NCBI GenBank assembly: GCA_017631775.1
Contig: JAGBSQ010000074.1
Span: forward strand, 1-13,701
From: Clostridia bacterium
GTDB taxonomy: Bacteria > Bacillota_A > Clostridia > Oscillospirales > CAG-272
Length of the DNA stretch: 13,701 nt
Reading direction: 5' to 3'
The notes beneath the pieces are model-generated. The model was not told where the DNA came from and did not search any database. It saw only the letters and a list, made by a program, of their open reading frames with translations. The position numbers and the translations under genes were made by a program. Each line of letters opens with the position of its first letter. The first letter of the stretch is position 1. Below are positions 7,967-13,701 of this stretch, piece after piece.

Positions 7967-10924
7967 TTATTTAAATTCCACGCCGGAAATAACAACTTCG
8001 CCGGAACTTTGAGTGTGTGCGTCACTGTTCCAACCGGTGCCGATGAAGAAGTAAAGCATGGAGGGGCCTTCGGTATATGCCAACTCAACATGAAGAGTTT
8101 CACCTGCTGCAATAGTAACAGTGCTCTCACCGTGGCTTGTGCCGTTTGTTTCAAGTTTTACGGTAATCTTTGCCTCTGCAGCACCAGTATTCTTGATGTA
8201 AACAGAGAGTGTGGACTTATTTGCGGCCTTGTCTTCAATCCAAGTATTTACGTTCAAGTATGTGTCGGTTTCGGCATTTGTGTAAGCAACGGTCAGGCTG
8301 TTTACGTATTGCTCGGGGGTTGCGCTGAGAGTGTAGATGTCATTTGCGGTGTAGGAAAGATATTGACCCTCGGGAATAATAACTTCGGGAGTAGGAGCGG
8401 GTTCTTCGGTTGCAGCTACCTTGCCGAGTTTGATCTCGGAGATGGTGATGTTACCTGCATTGGGACCTGCAGCTGCTTCGTGAGTGGAGTCAACAAAGAA
8501 GAAAATCATCTGGGCGGTGCCGGTGTAATCAAAGGTGAATACTTCGGTAGCACCTGCTGCGATATTAACGTTTTGGTTGATGAGTTCAGCGCCTGCTTCG
8601 TCCTTCATTTGAACCCAAACACTAACTTGTGCAGCACCATTGTTGGTGAGCTTCATGCTAAAGCGTGTGCAATCAGCGGACTTATCTGCAACCCAAATGT
8701 TGATGTTGTTCCAAGAGCCTTGTGCGATATCGGAATATGTTACATTTACGGTATTGGTATATTGGTTTTCGGAAGTGAGAGTGTATGCGTTTTCGGTCTT
8801 GAACTCAACGTACAGATCGGAATAGGTATATTCGGGTTGGGGTTCCGGTTCGGGCTCGGGATCATTGCCACTTTCGGGAACGTATTCACCGGTGAAGCCC
8901 ATAGCCGAGAGGGTGATGTCACCTGCGTGAGCGGTTTCGTCATCCCATTGACAGCTGTCAACAAAGAATTTAATGTTTGTAGGAGTCTTGGAAGCGTCGT
9001 AGTTAACGACGAGAACAGAGGTAGCGCCTGCGGCGATCTCAAAGGTGGAGCCGCCCCATTCCAGGTCGGTGAATGCATCGTTGCCATCCTGCGTTGCAGA
9101 GAGGTTGCAAGCGGTGGTGTTTGCGTTTACCTGTGTTGCGCTTTCAATGTCGATGCGGAACTTAACAGGGGATGTGCCGTTGTTGGTAACGGTAACGGTG
9201 AATGCGGTCTTGGTTGCCGCAATCGAGGAAACGTTAGCCCAAACGTTCTTATAGGAGTTGCCTACAACGTTGGTGTAAATGATGTTAACGGTGTTGTTTT
9301 CATCGTTTGCGTTTACGCCGTAGCCATCAGCCTTGTTGCCGTCAAAGGTAACTTCAACACCATCAATGGTGGTAGAGAGGTCGCCGGATACGGGATCTGT
9401 GGGAGCGGGAGCTGCCAGCGTTTCGTCACAGTTGTCGCACTTGCCGTCCATGTTAGCATCAACGTGCTCGCAAGCGGGAGGAGGAGTAATGACCTCGCCA
9501 ACGGCTGCAAACTTAATATCCTCAACGGTAACGTTACCGGAGCGGAGAGTCGAATCGTTTCTGGAGGAGTCGATCATGAGCTGGAGCTTAACGCCGCCAA
9601 CGCCAAAATTAACAACGAGCTCTGCGGTCTCGCCTGCGGGAATATCAAAGAAGGAGCCGCCCCAATCAAGGTCTGTTCTAACAGCTTCGCCGTTCATGGT
9701 TGCGGAGATGTTGGTTGCCTTGTTGTTCCCTGTGAGGGTGGGGTCAAACATATTTACGCGAACGTTAACGGTTTCGGTACCGTTGTTGGTAACCTTGAGG
9801 TAAACGTAATTCTTGCCCGCAACTGCATCGGTTACGTCCAATTCGATAGGCATATATGCGCTACCGGATACGTCGGTATAAGTTACGTTTGCCTTGTTGC
9901 CGTCAACCGCTACTACGTAAGGATCAGCAGAGGGGAATTCGGGGGCGATGGGAGCGATGTCTGCCCAGTTGATTTCTGCATCGCCTACAGGAGGATTGTC
10001 AGGATTTTGCGTGGGAGGATTGAGGGGAGCGCCTTCAGCACTGGTAGCGATCCATTGATACTCGGTGCCGTTGTCGTTAACAGCGCCCTTGTATTCGCCC
10101 ATCCAGCCCCATGCTCTTTCGTTACCGCACCAATAGTTGGTGAGCATTCTGCCTGCGGTGGAGGGGAGCTTTTCAACAACTCTGAGGTTGGTACCGCCGG
10201 TTGCGGTCTTGTCGGTGGTTACTTTGTAAACCGGAACACCGTCAACAAACCAGGTGATAGAGGTTTCGGTCCAACGGAAGCCGTATTTGTGGAATTCCTT
10301 GGAAGCATCAAAGCCAAGATCGTACATATATTCATTGCCGCCTTGACCGTCAACGAAGAAGTTGAATTGAACCTTGGTGGTGTCTTTGCCAAGGAATTCA
10401 ATGTCGATCTCATCGTGAGCGTTGGGAACCTTTGTGGTATTGCCTTCAGCATCGGTTACGGTTTTTTCGTCGTAGGGACCGGTGCAAACAAAGAAGGTGC
10501 TTGCGATGCCGGGGTTAGCGGAGGGCTTCATGCTAACTTCGTAGTCACCGTAATGGTAGTAGTTTTGGGTGCGCGCTTCACCTGCGGTGTAGTTGAATGC
10601 AACTTCATTGCCGTCAAGGTAAGCGGTTGCGCTTTCTTCGGTGATGCCAAGGCGCATAATGCCGTTTTCATAAACGACGTTATGGCTCTTCCAAACAACG
10701 TTGAAAACGTCGCCGTTGGACCAACCGTCGGATTCAAAGAGGACGCTGGGGTCAACTTCTTGTGTAAAGTCTACGAGTTTTTCTGCATTGAGGGGAGCAT
10801 CGGTCAATTCAACCTGAGGGCCCTTAAAAATGGATCCGAAGATCGCATCAAAATAAGTGCAGCCGGAGAGTGCCATAACGAGTGCGAGTGTCAATGCAAT
10901 TGCAGTGAGAATTCTCTTGTTCAT
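7967..10924 (-). CDS. Multimodular GH16 beta-glucanase lipoprotein with four C-terminal beta-sandwich modules
   Basis: The 985-residue product starts with a lipoprotein signal peptide (lipobox LSGC, C22), so it should be tethered outside the membrane. Residues ~50-295 are a GH16 domain of the lichenase/XTH-like group: catalytic motif 'HDEIDIEFLGK' (E172 nucleophile, D174, E176 acid/base), then 'LGFDASKEFHKYGFRW' and 'ITWFVDGVPVY'. It should cut mixed-linkage or beta-1,3-glucan. Compared with the neighbour at 10967 it has an insertion of about 17-18 residues before the catalytic strand and His in place of Trp just before it. Four modules follow (~335-475, 518-680, 700-836, 850-985), with a short Cys/Asp motif (485-500) and a Pro-Glu linker (689-698) between them. 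The modules are probably glucan-binding, though I cannot assign a CBM family. An AGGAGGA site 4 bases upstream fixes the start. The 42-base gap after the smaller GH16 has no terminator. Confidence 0.88.
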   Translation of the reverse strand: MNKRILTAIALTLALVMALSGCTYFDAIFGSIFKGPQVELTDAPLNAEKLVDFTQEVDPSVLFESDGWSNGDVFNVVWKSHNVVYENGIMRLGITEESATAYLDGNEVAFNYTAGEARTQNYYHYGDYEVSMKPSANPGIASTFFVCTGPYDEKTVTDAEGNTTKVPNAHDEIDIEFLGKDTTKVQFNFFVDGQGGNEYMYDLGFDASKEFHKYGFRWTETSITWFVDGVPVYKVTTDKTATGGTNLRVVEKLPSTAGRMLTNYWCGNERAWGWMGEYKGAVNDNGTEYQWIATSAEGAPLNPPTQNPDNPPVGDAEINWADIAPIAPEFPSADPYVVAVDGNKANVTYTDVSGSAYMPIELDVTDAVAGKNYVYLKVTNNGTETVNVRVNMFDPTLTGNNKATNISATMNGEAVRTDLDWGGSFFDIPAGETAELVVNFGVGGVKLQLMIDSSRNDSTLRSGNVTVEDIKFAAVGEVITPPPACEHVDANMDGKCDNCDETLAAPAPTDPVSGDLSTTIDGVEVTFDGNKADGYGVNANDENNTVNIIYTNVVGNSYKNVWANVSSIAATKTAFTVTVTNNGTSPVKFRIDIESATQVNANTTACNLSATQDGNDAFTDLEWGGSTFEIAAGATSVLVVNYDASKTPTNIKFFVDSCQWDDETAHAGDITLSAMGFTGEYVPESGNDPEPEPEPQPEYTYSDLYVEFKTENAYTLTSENQYTNTVNVTYSDIAQGSWNNINIWVADKSADCTRFSMKLTNNGAAQVSVWVQMKDEAGAELINQNVNIAAGATEVFTFDYTGTAQMIFFFVDSTHEAAAGPNAGNITISEIKLGKVAATEEPAPTPEVIIPEGQYLSYTANDIYTLSATPEQYVNSLTVAYTNAETDTYLNVNTWIEDKAANKSTLSVYIKNTGAAEAKITVKLETNGTSHGESTVTIAAGETLHVELAYTEGPSMLYFFIGTGWNSDAHTQSSGEVVISGVEFK
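7970..8377 (-). repeat. Protein module B' (fourth beta-sandwich repeat of large GH16)
   Basis: Residues ~850-985. It shares with the preceding module a 'W-[IV]-x-DK-x-A' segment ('TWIEDKAANKS'), an 'IAAGET' turn and a closing strand of the type 'GEVVISGVEF'. It ends exactly at the C-terminus. Confidence 0.6.
8417..8827 (-). repeat. Protein module B (third beta-sandwich repeat of large GH16)
   Basis: Residues ~700-836. It carries 'IWVADKSADCTRF', 'LTNNGAAQVSVWVQ', 'IAAGATEVF' and the closing strand 'GNITISEIKLG', and is most like the fourth module. A Pro-Glu linker precedes it. Confidence 0.6.
8885..9373 (-). repeat. Protein module A' (second beta-sandwich repeat of large GH16)
   Basis: Residues ~518-680. 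'TDLEWGGSTFEIAAG' (619-633) matches 'TDLDWGGSFFDIPAG' of the first module, and the DNA of this stretch is also visibly similar between the two. It closes with 'GDITLSAMGF'. Confidence 0.65.
9425..9472 (-). other. Cys/Asp-rich metal-binding-like linker motif
   Basis: Residues 485-500, 'CEHVDANMDGKCDNCD', combine a DxNxDG loop with three cysteines, as in thrombospondin type 3 or dockerin-like calcium loops. Similar short inserts are common in surface proteins of gut Clostridia. It lies exactly between modules A and A', so it probably acts as a rigid spacer. Metal binding is inferred from the spacing of acidic residues only. Confidence 0.55.
9500..9922 (-). repeat. Protein module A (first beta-sandwich repeat of large GH16)
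   Basis: Residues ~335-475, running from 'YVVAVDGNKANVTYTD' to the closing strand 'GNVTVEDIKF'. 'LKVTNNGTETVNVRV' and 'TDLDWGGSFFDIPAG' correspond to the second module. Confidence 0.65.
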
Positions 10925-10928
10925 AGTT

Positions 10929-10935
10929 TCCTCCT
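10929..10935 (-). promoter_or_regulatory. Ribosome-binding site of the large GH16 gene
   Basis: AGGAGGA on the minus strand, 4 bases before the start codon at 10924, is one of the strongest ribosome-binding sites in the window and points to high translation. Confidence 0.7.
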
Positions 10936-10966
10936 ATGTAAAAAAGTTATTGTATATAATCGCGCA

Positions 10967-11731
10967 TCACTCGGCGCTTTTATATCCTATCCATTGATAT
11001 TGGGCGGTGACGGGGAGCTGAGTCGCGTCAAATTTGCCTGCCCAGTTTGCGTTTGTGTCGGCAACGTTCCACAAATTCATCATAATGTGACCTGCCGACG
11101 AGGGAATGCTTTCGGTCGCGCGGTAAACGGGTTTTCCATCCACGTACCACGTAATCGAGTTGGGTTGCCAATCAAAGCCGTATTCGTGAAAGTCCTCTGA
11201 GGCATCAAACCCAAGGTTATAAACGTACTCATGTCCGCCCGAGCCGTTTGTGTAGTAATTGAACTGCACGCGCGTGGTGTCATCGCCAAGGAACTCGATG
11301 TCGATCTCGTCCCAAGGCCACCCCGTATATGTAAAAAATGAAGAAATCACGCCGGGGCATTTGGCAGCCTTCATAGATACCGAGTAGTATCCGTAAGAAA
11401 ACTTATTGACCGTGCGGTATTCGGCACCCACAAATTTGCCGTCGCTCTCGGTCAGAGAAAGGGTCAACAGTCCGTTTGCCACAAGCGCATTGCTTCGCGC
11501 AAAGGAGCAGTTAAAGGGGGGGCCGTTGCCTCTGTCATTGCGCGCCCAAAACCCTTCGGGGTAGCCGTTTGCAAACACGGCAATCTTGTCCGCGTCGGCC
11601 GTAAAGCGGGTCTCAAGGGTCTCTTCAGGCGGGATATTTCCCGTACCCTCGGGCGGCTTTTGGCAGGAGCAAAGCAGGAGCAAAAGTGCCAAAAACAGCG
11701 CACGTATGTGCAATTTAGTAATACCGTTCAT
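10967..11731 (-). CDS. GH16 licheninase-type beta-glucanase, lipoprotein
   Basis: The protein of 254 residues (255 from the TTG at 11734) is close to Bacillus endo-beta-1,3-1,4-glucanase in length and motifs. It has a lipoprotein signal peptide ending LCSC (C24 from TTG), 'SYGYYSVSMKAAKCPGVISSFFTYTG', catalytic 'WDEIDIEFLG' (E143 nucleophile, D145, E147 acid/base), 'TRVQFNYYTNGSGGHE', 'LGFDASEDFHEYGFDWQ', 'ITWYVDGKPVYRAT' and 'IPSSAGHIMMNLWN'. It should cleave mixed-linkage beta-glucan at the cell surface. The ATG at 11731 is preferred over the adjacent TTG; the AGGAAAAGG site lies in the end of the GtrA-like gene, whose stop is only 5 bases upstream, so translation is coupled. It is a single-domain relative of the large GH16 that follows. 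Confidence 0.92.
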   Translation of the reverse strand: MNGITKLHIRALFLALLLLLCSCQKPPEGTGNIPPEETLETRFTADADKIAVFANGYPEGFWARNDRGNGPPFNCSFARSNALVANGLLTLSLTESDGKFVGAEYRTVNKFSYGYYSVSMKAAKCPGVISSFFTYTGWPWDEIDIEFLGDDTTRVQFNYYTNGSGGHEYVYNLGFDASEDFHEYGFDWQPNSITWYVDGKPVYRATESIPSSAGHIMMNLWNVADTNANWAGKFDATQLPVTAQYQWIGYKSAE

Positions 11732-11736
11732 CAATT

Positions 11737-12330
11737 TTATGCCTTTTCCTCTGCTTTTTCGTCAGCTTTGGATTCGATTTTGGCATCGTTGAAAACGATC
11801 TTGTTTACAATGAAGAATACCACCATAGAAACGCCACCGTTGAGAACCGTTGTGCCGATGTTGTAGAGCCAACCGGGAACAAAGCTGCCTGCAACCGCAA
11901 CCCAAATGCAGTTGATGGAGTTGACCACGCAGGTAACAACGCAGAACGCCAAGAGGTACCAAGCGCCTTGGTATGCGATGTTGCCGTTAGAGCGGAAAAC
12001 GTACTTTCTTTGAATAAAGAAGTTGATGACCTCGCCAATGACCATTGCGATCATGTAAGCGGTGAAGTAGGAAAGGCCGCCTTGCTCGGCACCGTAGCCG
12101 ATGATGTACCATTTGAACTCAATGCCAAACAGCGTCAAATCAATTCCGGGAAAACCGAAATCGCGGTTACCCATAAAAGCAAAAGCGGTAGGCAAAAAGG
12201 TCAAGATCAAATATTTGAAGACGGTGATCAAATTGCTCACAATGATAAAAAGTCCACCCTCGCGCACCCAAACCGAAAGCTTGGGGTGTTTTTCTGCAAA
12301 GGAATTCCAAAGTTGCTTGAGTTTTTGCAT
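11737..12330 (-). CDS. GtrA-like membrane protein
   Basis: The 197-residue protein has four predicted membrane segments (about 24-48, 84-105, 122-143, 158-178) and the GtrA family signature 'INFFIQRKYVFRSNGN' (102-117), echoed by 'FFIVNKIVF' after the last segment. The ~30-residue loop between the first two segments is longer than usual, and a charged tail (K/E-rich, ~183-197) follows. GtrA-like proteins are thought to help move polyprenyl-linked sugars across the membrane during surface-glycan modification. Its place at the head of a glucanase operon is unexpected for that role. A GGAGGT site 5-6 bases before the ATG fixes the start. Confidence 0.85.
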   Translation of the reverse strand: MQKLKQLWNSFAEKHPKLSVWVREGGLFIIVSNLITVFKYLILTFLPTAFAFMGNRDFGFPGIDLTLFGIEFKWYIIGYGAEQGGLSYFTAYMIAMVIGEVINFFIQRKYVFRSNGNIAYQGAWYLLAFCVVTCVVNSINCIWVAVAGSFVPGWLYNIGTTVLNGGVSMVVFFIVNKIVFNDAKIESKADEKAEEKA

Positions 12331-12335
12331 GATTT

Positions 12336-12341
12336 ACCTCC
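12336..12341 (-). promoter_or_regulatory. Ribosome-binding site of the GtrA-like gene
   Basis: GGAGGT on the minus strand lies 5 bases before the ATG at 12330 and decides the start. Confidence 0.65.
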
Positions 12342-12359
12342 AAAAAAGTTAGTGCCTAT

Positions 12360-12368
12360 ATAATATCA
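12360..12368 (-). promoter_or_regulatory. Candidate extended -10 promoter of the glucanase operon
   Basis: The minus strand reads TGATATTAT, matching the extended -10 form TGnTATAAT at all but one base. No good -35 box lies 16-18 bases upstream, where the sequence is pyrimidine-rich, but extended -10 promoters tolerate this. The start would be near 12353, giving a leader of about 20 bases. Confidence 0.4.
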
Positions 12369-12911
12369 TATGAAAAAAGAAAAGGGAAGAGTTTTTTCAC
12401 AAACGGCACTTTTTTGCACACAAATGGCTCAGGTGTTGGTTACATCGTTCAAAAAACAAAAAGGCAAAATGGATAAAATGCACAAAGAAAAGAAGGAGAA
12501 CGCCACCCTTGAAGCTGCGCCGAAATCCATTCTCCGGGGGCGTTTTTCGCGCGCTTTAAAACAAGCCAAAACCCCTTTTTTAAACACACGTTGTGCAAAA
12601 AACGCGTGTTTTTGCAGGCCAAAGCAAGCCAAAATGCGCTTTTTTGTGCTGTTGTTTTGCCGTGCTCTTTACCTGCTCTTTTCTGCGCGTTTTTCTTCGT
12701 TTTTTCTCCGTTTTGCAAGGAGCTTTGGCAAAAATCTGTTTCAAGGTCGAAAAGGCAAGGGATATCCTCGCGCTTGTTGCAAGCGCTCTGATTTTTGTGC
12801 AAACGCGAGAAAATCGCGCGCGTATATGCGCGCATAATGTGTACAAAGTGTAAATAATGCGCAAAAAATATCTTTTTGAAGTATATTTTCGAAATTTGGA
12901 AGAAAAAACCA
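12363..12911. other. Long stop-poor, inverted-repeat-rich intergenic spacer
   Basis: I see no credible gene here. Open frames exist in several overlapping frames on both strands, but their translations are K/R/F/A/C-rich with no recognisable domain or convincing ribosome-binding site. The stretch holds a 9-bp stem with one bulge (12499-12508 with 12536-12544), GCAAAAA/TTTTTGC (12595-12615), TTTTGC/GCAAAA (12711-12733), a perfect 7-bp stem with TTG loop (12770-12786) and an 18-base near-palindrome (12816-12833). A CAAGCCAAAA sequence followed shortly by a T-run occurs twice, about 62 bases apart. The composition differs from the flanking genes. It could be a structured noncoding RNA, a dispersed intergenic element or degraded sequence. 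Confidence 0.6.
12816..12833. repeat. Near-perfect 18-base palindrome
   Basis: GCGCGCGTATATGCGCGC is self-complementary except for one G-T pair. It lies about 80 bases upstream of the -35 box of the ABC-transporter promoter. It could be an operator or simply alternating purine-pyrimidine DNA; no family-specific operator matches. Confidence 0.5.
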
Positions 12912-12940
12912 TTGACTTTCATCTTATTATATGCTACAAT
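12912..12940 (+). promoter_or_regulatory. Sigma-A promoter upstream of the ABC-transporter gene
   Basis: TTGACT (12912-12917), a 17-base spacer and TACAAT (12935-12940) match the housekeeping consensus at 5/6 and 5/6 positions with ideal spacing. The upstream region is AT-rich. Transcription should start near 12946-12948, giving a leader of about 157 bases before the ATG at 13104. Confidence 0.8.
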
Positions 12941-12948
12941 AAAGGCAC

Positions 12949-13018
12949 AAAAACACCGTCCACAAACAAGTTACCTATTCTATTTTAGCTATAGGCGTAT
13001 TTTGTGGCGGTGTTTTTT
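12949..13018 (+). terminator. Intrinsic-terminator hairpin in the ABC-gene leader (attenuator or end of a ~72-nt RNA)
   Basis: AAAAACACCG (12949-12958), a bulged T and CCACAAA (12960-12966) pair with TTTGTGG (13001-13007) and CGGTGTTTTT (13008-13017), a 17-bp stem ending in a T6 run. The 34-base loop contains a second small hairpin, CCTAT/ATAGG. Because the left arm begins only 1-3 bases after the predicted transcription start, most transcripts should end near 13018. This yields either a short stand-alone RNA or an attenuated leader for the downstream gene. Confidence 0.7.
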
Positions 13019-13047
13019 CAGTTAAAAGTACGAAAATAAAAAAAGAA

Positions 13048-13097
13048 GGGCAAGCCCGAAGACGGAAAAAGCCGCAAGGGAAACGCCCTCCGGGAGG
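13048..13097 (+). promoter_or_regulatory. Cluster of small hairpins overlapping the ABC-gene ribosome-binding site
   Basis: Four short stems can form: GGG/CCC (13048-13057), CGG/CCG (13063-13074), AGGG/CCCT (13077-13089) and CCTC/GAGG (13087-13097). The last hides the Shine-Dalgarno GGGAGG (13092-13097; 6 bases before the ATG) and shares bases with the third, so the two are mutually exclusive. This could control translation. No known riboswitch consensus was recognised. Confidence 0.4.
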
Positions 13098-13103
13098 AAA
13101 AAT

Positions 13104-13701
13104 ATGTTACTTGAAGTCAAAAACCTTTACAAGAAGTACCACAAGAGAGCCAACTATGCTGTCGAGGATATCAACATCGTTGGCAATCCTGGTGAGATCG
13201 TAGGCGTACTCGGCCACAACGGTGCAGGTAAGTCTACCACCATCAAATGCATCACCGGTATGCACCCCTACGAAGAGGGCACTATCTCTATCGCAGGCTA
13301 CGATTTGATGGAAAACCCCATCGAAGCAAAGCAGAACTTCGGTTACGTTAGCGATGAGTACACACTCTTCGAAAAAATGACCGGTTATGAGTTCGTCAAC
13401 TTCATGGCAGACATCTACCAGGTAAAGACCTCTGAGAGAAAGGCAAGAATTCAAAAGTTCCAAGAAATGCTGGCACTGGGTGATTCCATCTACAAGCCGA
13501 TCTCTTCCTACTCTCACGGTATGAAGCAAAAGGTTTCTTTCATGGGCGCGCTCATCCACAACCCCAAGGTATTCATTTTGGACGAGCCTATGGTAGGTCT
13601 TGACCCCCACACCGCAAATCAGGTAAGACGCTTCTTCTACGAGCACAGCAGAAGCGGCAATCTCGTAATCTTCTCCTCTCACAACCTTGACACCGTAGAA
13701 A
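13104..13701 (+). CDS. ABC transporter ATP-binding protein (3' end outside window)
   Basis: The frame runs from ATG at 13104 to the right edge, giving 199 residues. All nucleotide-binding elements are present: Walker A 'GHNGAGKST' (37-45), a signature in the degenerate form 'SHGMKQK' (137-143), Walker B 'VFILDEP' (156-162), D-loop 'GLDP' (165-168) and switch H193. This resembles the CcmA/NatA-type ATPases of ABC-2 exporters, where a separate membrane subunit is normally encoded next; that would lie beyond the window. The substrate is unknown. The start is fixed by GGGAGG 6 bases upstream. It has its own promoter and a structured leader, so it is a transcription unit separate from the divergent glucanase operon. 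Confidence 0.94.
   Translation, partial: MLLEVKNLYKKYHKRANYAVEDINIVGNPGEIVGVLGHNGAGKSTTIKCITGMHPYEEGTISIAGYDLMENPIEAKQNFGYVSDEYTLFEKMTGYEFVNFMADIYQVKTSERKARIQKFQEMLALGDSIYKPISSYSHGMKQKVSFMGALIHNPKVFILDEPMVGLDPHTANQVRRFFYEHSRSGNLVIFSSHNLDTVE

Noticed and set aside
7931..11200. A 1089-codon open frame on the plus strand, opposite both GH16 genes
   Set aside because: It is antisense to two proteins with clear catalytic motifs and spans their intergenic gap. The translation is Val/Gly/Cys/Asn-rich with no domain. Avoidance of TTA, CTA and TCA codons in the real genes removes antisense stops.
12499..12544. A bulged 9-bp hairpin followed by TTTTT, like a plus-strand terminator
   Set aside because: No plus-strand gene precedes it, the 27-base loop is long and the T-run is only five bases, so I list it within the spacer rather than as a terminator.
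12370..12837. A 155-codon plus-strand frame and a 157-codon minus-strand frame in the spacer
   Set aside because: Their translations are low-complexity basic/aromatic sequence without domains, they overlap one another, and no usable ribosome-binding site precedes either. Kept as a finding about the spacer, not as genes.
1..13701. CRISPR arrays, tRNA/rRNA genes, insertion sequences, phage genes, toxin-antitoxin or defence systems
   Set aside because: No regularly spaced repeats, tRNA-like cloverleaf, transposase or integrase motif, or defence-type domain was seen in any frame.

Overview
This window looks like a chromosomal segment of an uncultured gut-type Clostridia (Bacillota) bacterium. 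The reasons are strong purine-rich Shine-Dalgarno sites, an Agr/LytTR-type two-component pair, lichenase-type GH16 lipoproteins, permuted GH3 enzymes and moderate GC. No marker gene in view fixes the genus. The theme is beta-glucan breakdown at the cell surface, next to surface-polysaccharide genes and a regulatory module. All coding regions appear intact except the two cut by the window edges.

Layout. Positions 2-4594 (+) are one compact gene run: the tail of a probable GH3 beta-glucosidase, a LytTR response regulator, a GHKL histidine kinase (4-base ATGA overlap with the regulator), UDP-galactopyranose mutase and a family 2 glycosyltransferase (again a 4-base overlap). A perfect 13-bp bidirectional terminator (4671-4717) separates this run from a convergent minus-strand run. 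Read in its own direction, the minus run is: a GtrA-like membrane protein (12330-11737), a short GH16 lipoprotein (11731-10967), a large GH16 lipoprotein with four beta-sandwich modules (10924-7967), a hairpin spacer, and a large GH3 enzyme with reversed domain order and a membrane segment at each end (7855-4724). The GH16 enzymes would cut mixed-linkage or beta-1,3-glucan outside the cell, and the GH3 enzyme would trim the oligosaccharides at the membrane.

From about 12363 to 12911 there is no convincing gene, but the spacer is dense in short inverted repeats and poor in stops on both strands. It is followed by a near-consensus sigma-A promoter (12912-12940), a 160-nt leader and an ABC-transporter ATPase that runs off the right edge. 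The leader holds a complete intrinsic-terminator hairpin starting almost at the predicted +1, then small hairpins that compete around the ribosome-binding site. It matches no riboswitch class I can name, and together with the spacer it is the best candidate here for something undescribed.

The most unusual protein features are the permuted, doubly membrane-anchored GH3 and the A-A'-B-B' set of uncharacterised modules on the large GH16. Several very long antisense open frames (up to 1089 codons) lie opposite the minus-strand enzymes; I treat these as codon-bias shadows.
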